DNA of 64,000 bases from Paenibacillus ferrarius (GTDB lineage: Bacteria > Bacillota > Bacilli > Paenibacillales > NBRC-103111): the NCBI RefSeq assembly GCF_002027705.1, contig NZ_MBTG01000073.1:210573-274572 (forward strand), given 5' to 3'. A model generated the notes under the pieces. It was not told the DNA's origin. It saw only the letters and a list, made by a program, of their open reading frames with translations, and did no database searches. A program made the translations under genes and the position numbers. Below are positions 17,915 through 25,082 of this stretch, piece by piece (position 1 is the first letter of the stretch; each line of letters opens with the position of its first letter).

Positions 17915-20569
17915 ATGAAGGGGTATACCTATAAGCTGAATTCGTCACGGCCCATGGAACGGGAAGAGCGCAGCCAGACCACCTACAAACGAGAAGAGTT
18001 ATCAGAGATGACGACTTTGCAATTGCGAAGTATTTGTCATAAGGAGAAGCTCGTGGAAGGGCTATCGGGCTCGCTGGACAGAGAAGCGCTCATACGAACG
18101 GTACTGAAATATCGCAACGCGGAGCAAAGCTTGCTGATCCAAAGCTTTAAAAGCGGCGGACATGAGCGGGTGGAAGCTGTGTTAAAGCGCTACCTGAATA
18201 CGCCGCTGAGGGACGATGGCAGCCTCAAGGTGCCTGCGAAGCTAGCGCTTTATGCGGGACTTCAGGTAGACAGCAGGGACAGGTACCGGATTGAAGTTCC
18301 CAGCACATTCACCGAGTCGAATGTCCTGATCGTGAATGATCATCAAGAGTTGTGCGGAATTGTCTATCTCATTAAGGATGGAGCGGAGCCTGGTGTTTAC
18401 TTCCTGGGTGCGTCCAAAGAGATTCCTTTCCGTAAAACGGCCAATCAAAATTATAGCTTCCTCTTTTTGCGCAAGCAGGATTCTGAATATATATACAAGT
18501 CATATCAGCAGGACAAGCCGCTCCCTCCGGTTAATCTTCACTACTGCCGCATGCCAATAGCCGATCTGGAGATTAGGGACTTAGAAGAAACGGAAGTTGT
18601 GCTGGCCATCGATTTTGGTACTTCGAATACGACAGCGGGTGCTTTTCTGGATCGTTCGTATATTTCTGCGCCCTCTGCTCAAGATCAGTTAAACGGCATA
18701 ACCCAGTTGGGACGCATTAATTATGTGTCCTTTCCCCGCGCGACTCGTCAGGCAGAGGAATGGATTGAGGCGCTGCCGACGGTGATCAGCGTGGCGGATT
18801 GTTCGAATGCTTCCAGGATTCGGTACCATTACGGCTATGAAGCGTTGAACGCGATGAAGAAGAATGGCTATACAGGCCATGCCACTGTGTTTCACAGCAT
18901 TAAGCGCTGGGTCAACAACTATAAGCAGACCGAAGAGCTGATGGACCCGCAAGGCAATGTGGCAACTGTCCAAAGAAGCGATATTCTGCGGGCTTATCTG
19001 ACTCATGTGGTGGAGATGGCGGAGCATCAGTTCAAATGTCGTTTCAAAAATTTACATATCTCCAGTCCGGTGAAGCTGAAAATGCAGTTCAGTGACATGT
19101 TTGCCGACATTTTGCCGGAATATGGGCTGGGGACGGAACATGGATTAGATGAAGGCATGGCTGTGCTTTACAACACGATTGCTGATCAGATTGAAAAACG
19201 CAGCTTTATGGATGGAGAGCTGTATCAGGCGCTTGTCATCGATTGCGGCGGGGGTACAACGGACCTATCCTCTTGCAGATTTCGGATCGAAGACGGACAC
19301 CTTTCGTATAAGCTCACGATTCATACTGCCTATGAGAACGGCGATACCAATTATGGCGGCAATAATATTACTTACCGCATTATGCAATTTATGAAAATAG
19401 TGTTCGCTGATTATTACAGCACTCGCAGGCGCATGACGGATATTGATCAATTGATTGATATTCCAGGAACGGATTTGTATCGGCATGTGGATGAATACGG
19501 CGTAAGCTCGGTGTACGAGGGCTTCGAAGCCGCTTATCGAGAGGCCGAAAAGCTGATCCCGACCCGGTTCAAAGCGTATGAAAATCGGACACGCGAAGAG
19601 TATTTGCGCGTGCGCAGCAATTTCTATTTCCTCTGGGAAATCGCGGACAATATGAAAAAGGAATTTTTCCGTAAAACGGGCATTGTCCGTAATCGGTTTG
19701 ATTCAGCCAGCGGTGGTCTGCAGGAAAATGATCTGAAAATTACGGCTGTAGATCGCTGGTGCTTGTCGCTTACGGATCATGATGTCATGAAGGATGTATA
19801 TGATTTTCCGAATGTCGTGTTCAACATCAAAGAAATCAATCAACTGATTAAAGCGGATATTTATGACATCGTGCGTAAGTTTTTGGAAGATTATTACCAG
19901 GAAGGGAAGCTCCAGGATTATGACATTATTAAGCTGACGGGGCAATCCTGTACCATCGATGTTTTTCGGGAGGCTCTAAAGGAGTTCGTAGCCGGACGCA
20001 GTATTGAATTCCGCCAAAAGACGGAGCATGCGGGACAAGTCCCTGACTTAAAGCTCGCTTGCCTGCGAGGCGCCATCCGTTATTTGCACGACCGCAAGGC
20101 AGGCGTCATTGAAACGAGCATGACGAATGAGGCGCCGATGGTGCCGTACTCGGTTGTTGCTTTTACGCACAGCCGACAAGAAAAGCTGCTGATCCGTATG
20201 CAGGAGAGGCTGAGTCACGTACAAGGCTCCGTATCCCGTCCGCTCAGCGCCGTCGAGGTGGAACTTTATTTGAAGGGAAGCGACGGAGAAATCAAGCACA
20301 CCTATGTATACACCAGCGATGCCAGCAGCTACGAGCCGATTCGCTATGAGGAAATTAAGAAAGCGTATGGTGAGAAAATTCCGCAAGATGACACGGACGC
20401 GATTATCAACGGCGAAGTGAAGCTATTCGTATTCGCTGAGTCGAACGCTTGGGGCTTCCATGTGCTGCCGATTGCTAGGCGGGAAGAGCAGTTATATTGG
20501 GGGGCGAAGCAATTTTTTGCCTTTGAGGGCGATTTGTCGGAGCTGGATTTCTTCGATGGTTGGAAATAG
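17915..20569 (+). CDS. Large Hsp70/actin-fold ATPase with SAP-like N-terminus, 884 aa
   Basis: An N-terminal segment (about 25-65, MTTLQLRSICHKEKL... then REALIRTVLKYRN) looks SAP-like. From about residue 225 there is an Hsp70/actin nucleotide fold: phosphate-1 motif AIDFGTSNTTAG, phosphate-2 motif VIDCGGGTTDLS, and a later adenosine-type IIKLTGQSC. It is longer than DnaK (about 610) and lacks an obvious DnaK substrate-binding domain; the C-terminal 200 residues are unlike known parts. A J-domain gene in the same locus offers a cognate co-chaperone. It may assemble or recycle the sheath in place of an AAA+ ATPase, which is absent here. ATG at 17915 is preferred to a start inside the previous gene. 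Confidence 0.75.
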   Translation: MKGYTYKLNSSRPMEREERSQTTYKREELSEMTTLQLRSICHKEKLVEGLSGSLDREALIRTVLKYRNAEQSLLIQSFKSGGHERVEAVLKRYLNTPLRDDGSLKVPAKLALYAGLQVDSRDRYRIEVPSTFTESNVLIVNDHQELCGIVYLIKDGAEPGVYFLGASKEIPFRKTANQNYSFLFLRKQDSEYIYKSYQQDKPLPPVNLHYCRMPIADLEIRDLEETEVVLAIDFGTSNTTAGAFLDRSYISAPSAQDQLNGITQLGRINYVSFPRATRQAEEWIEALPTVISVADCSNASRIRYHYGYEALNAMKKNGYTGHATVFHSIKRWVNNYKQTEELMDPQGNVATVQRSDILRAYLTHVVEMAEHQFKCRFKNLHISSPVKLKMQFSDMFADILPEYGLGTEHGLDEGMAVLYNTIADQIEKRSFMDGELYQALVIDCGGGTTDLSSCRFRIEDGHLSYKLTIHTAYENGDTNYGGNNITYRIMQFMKIVFADYYSTRRRMTDIDQLIDIPGTDLYRHVDEYGVSSVYEGFEAAYREAEKLIPTRFKAYENRTREEYLRVRSNFYFLWEIADNMKKEFFRKTGIVRNRFDSASGGLQENDLKITAVDRWCLSLTDHDVMKDVYDFPNVVFNIKEINQLIKADIYDIVRKFLEDYYQEGKLQDYDIIKLTGQSCTIDVFREALKEFVAGRSIEFRQKTEHAGQVPDLKLACLRGAIRYLHDRKAGVIETSMTNEAPMVPYSVVAFTHSRQEKLLIRMQERLSHVQGSVSRPLSAVEVELYLKGSDGEIKHTYVYTSDASSYEPIRYEEIKKAYGEKIPQDDTDAIINGEVKLFVFAESNAWGFHVLPIARREEQLYWGAKQFFAFEGDLSELDFFDGWK

Positions 20570-20611
20570 AGCTGGCAATGAGTCCGGTGAGCAGAGAGGA
20601 GGAGGAGCGGA

Positions 20612-21388
20612 TTGTTCACGAACGTTTATCCGAATTTTACGAAAGGCCGTATTCTCAAAGGGGATATGCTGGAAAGTTTGCGGGATGTTCCGAGGCGCTT
20701 CACCGAGCTGTCCACCGAGGCTTACTCGGAGGGGATCGTAGCTGGGGCGGAGGTGCGGATTACAGCGGAGCAGCTTGTTGTGTCCCGCGGTCTTGTCAAG
20801 TTCGGGAGCAGAATCTATGCGTTGGAGCAGGACTACTCGCTCCCGTATCAGGCGAACGGTAGGGAGACCGTGCTGAAAATCCGCTTCGGGGAAGCGGTGG
20901 AACAGTCTGATTTCACCCTTTACAAGGCAGATATTGTGCTTGATCACGAAGTTTCCCTACGAGGAAACGAGCTGGAGCTCGGCAGATTCAAGCTGAAGGA
21001 AGGGGCCAAACTGCGCTCGGACTACCAGAGTTTTGCGGATTTCGCAACGGAGTATAACACGTGGAATAGGCTTCACATTCCCTATTCAGCGGTAGGTCAA
21101 AGCAGTTTGAGCCCCCAGCTGACGCGATATTACGGCGCAGAATTGTTAAGCGCTGGCAGTACGAATGCGTATGACATTGCATTTGCCATGCAGTGTCTGA
21201 ATCAGAATACTGTGAATCGGGAATTGATTCTTCGTTATATCGGGAGTCGGTTGGGAATGGAATATAAGGCATATGACAACGTACAGATTCACAAATATTT
21301 AACCCGTATTCTGGAGGAGGCGCAGTTGGGCACGCGGGCGAGACCTGATCTGAGATCGGGTGGACCACGTCGGATGCTTGTGGATTGA
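20612..21388 (+). CDS. Unrecognised cluster protein, possible baseplate or fibre-like protein, 258 aa
   Basis: The TTG start follows a purine-rich AGAGGAGGAGGAG. The protein is soluble. Its N-terminal half is a series of short strands (GIVAGAEVRITAEQLVVS, KFGSRIYALEQDYSL, ETVLKIRF), a pattern like the baseplate-binding shell of TssK or phage receptor-binding proteins; the C-terminal half is helical and arginine-rich. A connector between baseplate and membrane anchor is possible, but no family signature was recognised. It lies 42 bases after the Hsp70-like gene. Confidence 0.4.
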   Translation: MFTNVYPNFTKGRILKGDMLESLRDVPRRFTELSTEAYSEGIVAGAEVRITAEQLVVSRGLVKFGSRIYALEQDYSLPYQANGRETVLKIRFGEAVEQSDFTLYKADIVLDHEVSLRGNELELGRFKLKEGAKLRSDYQSFADFATEYNTWNRLHIPYSAVGQSSLSPQLTRYYGAELLSAGSTNAYDIAFAMQCLNQNTVNRELILRYIGSRLGMEYKAYDNVQIHKYLTRILEEAQLGTRARPDLRSGGPRRMLVD

Positions 21389-21433
21389 GGGATTATAAGT
21401 CATGTTCGGCAACCTAAGGGAGGCGTGAAAACG

Positions 21434-22033
21434 ATGGAGTATGCGGATGAGAGGATACTTGCTTTCATCAATGAAGTGGAGAAAAGCCAACAGCCCAATG
21501 ACATTCGTACAGGGCCTGTGCGTGTAGGCAAGCGCTACTATGAGTTTACGGAGTTGGCTTTTTTTGATGGAAAGCTAAAGGTGCTTATGCCTAGCGACTT
21601 CGTAGATATGCCGGAGGAGCAAAGCAAGCTGAAATACCCGTATGAACAGCGTCCACAAATTATTAAGAGCGATGAGACAGGCGGGATCAATTTTACGCTA
21701 AGCCAAATCGATCAGGAGCTGGATGATGAATCGGTTCAGGAACTGACGGAGGGCATGAAGGCTTTGATTAAAAGAATGAACCCGACGCATGTTTTTTATA
21801 CGGAAGGGCTGGAAGAAGCGGGCGGCAAGCCGATTGGCTATTTTGATTTCAAAGGGGCTGCGTTGGACGGATTTATTTATTACATCATGTTCTTTTTTGA
21901 ATTTGAGGGTAAGACGGTGATGGGTACTTTTTGCTGTCCGTATGGGGATTATGAGGATTGGCAAGAAGCCGCCCGTCAAGTCATTCGCACGATAAGGATC
22001 ATACATGAGGAGGAAGGTGGGGGATCCGCATGA
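21434..22033 (+). CDS. DcrB/PsbP-fold protein, candidate effector or spike adaptor, 199 aa
   Basis: ATG at 21434 has GGGAGG 10 bases upstream; the GTG at 21425 is too near. The pattern is that of the Mog1/PsbP/DcrB fold: LKVLMPSDFVDMPEEQ with KYPYE near the start, a central GGINFTLS strand, an amphipathic helix, FFFEFEGKTVMGTFCCPY, and a final EDWQEAARQVIRTIRI. Eag adaptors of type VI effectors share this fold and shield hydrophobic effector segments. It immediately precedes and overlaps (ATGA) the first vgrG, and the second VgrG has long hydrophobic segments, so an adaptor role is plausible. No export signal is seen. Confidence 0.55.
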   Translation: MEYADERILAFINEVEKSQQPNDIRTGPVRVGKRYYEFTELAFFDGKLKVLMPSDFVDMPEEQSKLKYPYEQRPQIIKSDETGGINFTLSQIDQELDDESVQELTEGMKALIKRMNPTHVFYTEGLEEAGGKPIGYFDFKGAALDGFIYYIMFFFEFEGKTVMGTFCCPYGDYEDWQEAARQVIRTIRIIHEEEGGGSA

Positions 22034-23436
22034 GCGAAAAGAGGCATACGTACACGGACATGGTCGTCTTCCCGTATGAGTTTGAAAGTCTGCTGGATTT
22101 CAAACTTGTTCAGCAAGCAGGAGAACATTCGCACCTGACGCTCAGCGGAATCGTTCCCGAAGATAAGCTGGATCAGTATGTGGAGCGAGCCGACGATGAA
22201 GAACGGATTCAGGTGTCGGTGCAGGATAAGGATCGGACGATTATTCTTTTTCAAGGGATGGTTACCCGTCTGACGGTACAAGCCGTTAATGGGGTAAGAA
22301 AGCTCATGGTGGAGGCGTATAGCGAAACGATGCGGATGGACATGAAGAAGAAAACGCGCTCGTTTCAAAACACGCAGCTAGCGTATTCCGCTTTGTTTAA
22401 CCAGCTCGTAGCCGATTATCCGCAGGCTGATGTAACGGATGGAGCTTCAAACGGCAAAAGGACAGGCGGTTTGCTGGTACAGTACAAGGAAACAGACTGG
22501 CAATTTGCACGAAGAGTGGCCTCTCAGTTTCACGCTCCTTTGGTGCCGATTTGTACGCAAAGTGGTGTGAAAGTATCGGTAGGCTTGCCGGATCAAGGGG
22601 AACCCCAGAAGCTAGACGCCTATAACTATGCCATAAAGAAAGATCTGAAGGGCTATAAGCAGAAGTCCGAGAATGGCATGAGCGACTTGAATGAACAGAA
22701 TAGCATCAGCTATGAAGTAAGCAGCAGCAAAATTCTGACCTTGTGCAGCCCTGTACAGTTCCAGCGGCGGACGTTGTACGTATATCGAGCCGAGACAAGA
22801 ATAGACAAAGGTGTCATGATCCATGATTACGTGTTGAAGGATCGAGAGGGGCTTGGTGTTCCGACGGAATATGCCTATGCGCTGGCAGGAGTCTCACTTT
22901 TTGGCAAGATTGCCGGGGTATCCAAGGATCAGGTAAAAGTGAATCTGCATATCGATGGAGGGCAATCTGGAGGATTATGGTTCGCCTATTCCACCGTATA
23001 TTCCTCACCGGACGGGAGCGGTTGGTATTGTATGCCTGAAGAGGGCGATGAGGTGCGCCTCTATTTTCCGGATGAGCAGGAGAAGCATGCGTTTGCAGCC
23101 AGTTCCGTGAATACAGCGTCATCTGATCCCCAGAAGCGAAGCGATCCATCGGTGAAGAGTATTAGTACCAAATATGGTAAACAAATTGTATTCAAGCCAG
23201 GCTCGGTTGAGATTATCGGCAGCGGCAAGCTGCTTATGAAGCTAACCGACGATGGAGGGATTGAAATCAATAGCGACAAGAAAATTATGCTGTCTGCCGA
23301 AGACGATATTGAAATTACCGGCGGGGCGAAAGTTGTTATTCAGGGCGAGCAAGGCGTGGATTTGAAGCAAGCGGACGCAAGCCTTGCGATAACGGATCAG
23401 GTGACGATCAGCGGAGGCAAGGTCAATATCGTTTAA
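22030..23436 (+). CDS. vgrG: VgrG-like spike protein without effector extension, 468 aa
   Basis: This is a contractile-system spike protein (gp27/gp5 or phage late control D type). The N-terminal gp27-like part includes FQNTQLAYSALFNQLV and ETDWQFARRVASQFHAPL, the latter a hallmark of the family. An OB-fold part (GKIAGVSKDQVKVNLHID, YCMPEEGDEVRLYFP) precedes a C-terminal beta-prism of short repeats (KLLMKLTDDGGIEINSDKKI, then VVIQGEQGVDLKQ). At 468 residues it ends after the needle, so it is a structural spike. It overlaps the upstream adaptor candidate by four bases. Confidence 0.85.
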   Translation: MSEKRHTYTDMVVFPYEFESLLDFKLVQQAGEHSHLTLSGIVPEDKLDQYVERADDEERIQVSVQDKDRTIILFQGMVTRLTVQAVNGVRKLMVEAYSETMRMDMKKKTRSFQNTQLAYSALFNQLVADYPQADVTDGASNGKRTGGLLVQYKETDWQFARRVASQFHAPLVPICTQSGVKVSVGLPDQGEPQKLDAYNYAIKKDLKGYKQKSENGMSDLNEQNSISYEVSSSKILTLCSPVQFQRRTLYVYRAETRIDKGVMIHDYVLKDREGLGVPTEYAYALAGVSLFGKIAGVSKDQVKVNLHIDGGQSGGLWFAYSTVYSSPDGSGWYCMPEEGDEVRLYFPDEQEKHAFAASSVNTASSDPQKRSDPSVKSISTKYGKQIVFKPGSVEIIGSGKLLMKLTDDGGIEINSDKKIMLSAEDDIEITGGAKVVIQGEQGVDLKQADASLAITDQVTISGGKVNIV

Positions 23437-23453
23437 GCGGAGGGGGAGACAGC

Positions 23454-24077
23454 TTGAATAAGCAAGAAGCGCTGGATGATTTCCTGGAGAGCTTTGTCTT
23501 CGATCAATGGCTGAAGGACCTGCTGCCGATTGACCAAGCGCTGGAGGCGCAGCGTTCGAGCATCGAACAAAGCTTTAGCGATGCTTTTGAATCCGTATGG
23601 ACACAGGTGTCGGAGCTTCAGGAGCAAGGTTTAAAGGGGGATATTCGGTATGTGTATATCTCTCTGATGCGGACTAGCATTATGGAGAATAGGCCTGATT
23701 ATCGCATTGATGCGTATGATCACAACTGGTTTATGGATGCCGCAGCGTGTGTGGGAGGATGGCGAGCTGACTTTATCTTTGATCCGTTGTTTCGAAGGAT
23801 GGAGGAGCTGGAGAAGCAGAAGTCCGCGTATGCGCGCAAAGTCACCTCGATGGATATAGCGAGAATTAAGCAGATCGAAGCCGTGAAGTATCACCTGCTG
23901 GCTATCGAATTTATGAAAACAAGAATTTCAGCACTGCTTACCAGTAATGGATATCTACGTATGGGAAAAACGCCTGATATCCACTGGATGGTAGGGGAAT
24001 TCCGCGATCAGAGCGAGCTGCTTGTGTCCGGGAACACACCGGTAGATGACGGAAACGATGGAGCGAAAGCGCAATGA
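23454..24077 (+). CDS. Unrecognised helical cluster protein, 207 aa
   Basis: The TTG start follows GGAGGGGG. The protein is soluble and largely helical, with aromatic and acidic patches (DYRIDAYDHNWFMDAA) and a long charged helix around EELEKQKSAYARKV. No family is recognised. Placed between the structural VgrG and the PAAR-like gene, and coupled by an ATGA overlap to the next gene, it may be a chaperone or loading factor for the spike-tip module; that is inference from order only. Confidence 0.45.
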   Translation: MNKQEALDDFLESFVFDQWLKDLLPIDQALEAQRSSIEQSFSDAFESVWTQVSELQEQGLKGDIRYVYISLMRTSIMENRPDYRIDAYDHNWFMDAAACVGGWRADFIFDPLFRRMEELEKQKSAYARKVTSMDIARIKQIEAVKYHLLAIEFMKTRISALLTSNGYLRMGKTPDIHWMVGEFRDQSELLVSGNTPVDDGNDGAKAQ

Positions 24078-24601
24078 AGGACTACTTTGTGTTAAAGCAG
24101 GATGAACGGCTCACTGACGCACCTGAGCTGCTGGATGCAAGGAAACAGGTGAATTCGAGAGATATTCACCTCACCAGTGCTCATAAACTGGCGGATACGA
24201 TGTTCTTCAAAGTGAAGGCGGAGAAGGAAAGCAGCTTTCCTGATGTGATGGATCGTCATTTGTATCTCATCTCGGAACGATTAAAACGTTTGGTAGAACT
24301 GTATGCGCCGGACACGATATTCAAGTTGACCCCATTAATTGATATGGCTCATCGCCGCCAGCATAATTATTATTTGCCAATCTTTGAGGAAGTGAGCGCG
24401 CTGAGTCCGAATAGTGAGCTAGCGGGAGACGGGCGTGTGATCCGGAAGTTGGTTCTGCAAGGAGATCAGCTCACGGGCAAGAGGATCTTCAAGATCAAAG
24501 AAAGCGAAAAACCGCTGATCGTGGTGAGACTGGACGTTGCTGAAAGTATACTGCGCAGGGATTTCGAAGGCGTTCAACTGGTACGCGTACTGGTAGAATA
24601 G
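24074..24601 (+). CDS. Imm11-like (DUF1629-type) protein, 175 aa
   Basis: The opening MKDYFVLKQDERLTDAPEL and the pattern of a conserved partner segment near VVRLDVAESILRRDFEG resemble the imm11 (MXAN_0049/DUF1629) family that neighbours polymorphic toxins. It is soluble. Here it is embedded upstream of the PAAR-like and toxic VgrG genes, coupled to the previous gene by a four-base overlap. It could neutralise an effector or, given its conserved-looking place, be a structural or accessory factor. The family call is tentative. Confidence 0.5.
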   Translation: MKDYFVLKQDERLTDAPELLDARKQVNSRDIHLTSAHKLADTMFFKVKAEKESSFPDVMDRHLYLISERLKRLVELYAPDTIFKLTPLIDMAHRRQHNYYLPIFEEVSALSPNSELAGDGRVIRKLVLQGDQLTGKRIFKIKESEKPLIVVRLDVAESILRRDFEGVQLVRVLVE

Positions 24602-24626
24602 CAGGTTGCATAAGGAGGGAGCTTCG

Positions 24627-25064
24627 ATGTCTGAGAACGAGTTCTACATTGTGAGAGGGGCTCAAATGGTTTGCAGCTGCGGGTCCCACAAGCGACGGAT
24701 TAATTTGCCGGAGAGTCATGGGTCGTATGTAAATGACAAGCCGATGATGAATGAAGGGGATTACCTGTTTCATGTGAACGTGCCGCATTTTGGCATTTGT
24801 ACAAGTCCGTTGAATCCAAGCGGAGAAACGATTTATTTGATTGCTGAGAATGGCCAGACCATTTCTGGCAAGCCTTGTTGTCCGCTCCAGATGGGCAAAT
24901 GGATGCAGGCCAAGGAGAACGCCATCGTGGATGGCAAGCCAGCCTTAACGACCGTATCACGGTTGGTCTGCGGCTATCAGAATAACAAAGGGGAACAGGG
25001 GAGCGGGGATCAGCAAGACAAGGAGGGCATTACCTTTATTACGAATGGACAGCAGGATACGTAA
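24627..25064 (+). CDS. DUF4280 PAAR-like spike tip protein, 145 aa
   Basis: ATG at 24627 is preceded by AAGGAGGG; an upstream TTG is unlikely. The sequence has the DUF4280 pattern: an early CSCGSHKRRINLPESHG, a central FGICTSPLNP, CCPLQMGKWM and a late ALTTVSRLVCGYQN. DUF4280 proteins are PAAR-like and form the sharp metal-stabilised tip on VgrG. The Cys residues could bind metal. It sits 18 bases before the toxin-bearing vgrG, the normal arrangement for a tip and its effector-loaded spike. Confidence 0.85.
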   Translation: MSENEFYIVRGAQMVCSCGSHKRRINLPESHGSYVNDKPMMNEGDYLFHVNVPHFGICTSPLNPSGETIYLIAENGQTISGKPCCPLQMGKWMQAKENAIVDGKPALTTVSRLVCGYQNNKGEQGSGDQQDKEGITFITNGQQDT

Positions 25065-25082
25065 GGAAGCGGAGGTGGAAGA

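Noticed and set aside
9056..25064. Defective prophage or R-type tailocin
   Set aside because: Sheath, tube and spike would fit, but there is no holin, endolysin, portal, terminase, capsid or tape-measure gene, and kinase, FHA, PP2C and an effector-bearing VgrG point to a secretion-type system.
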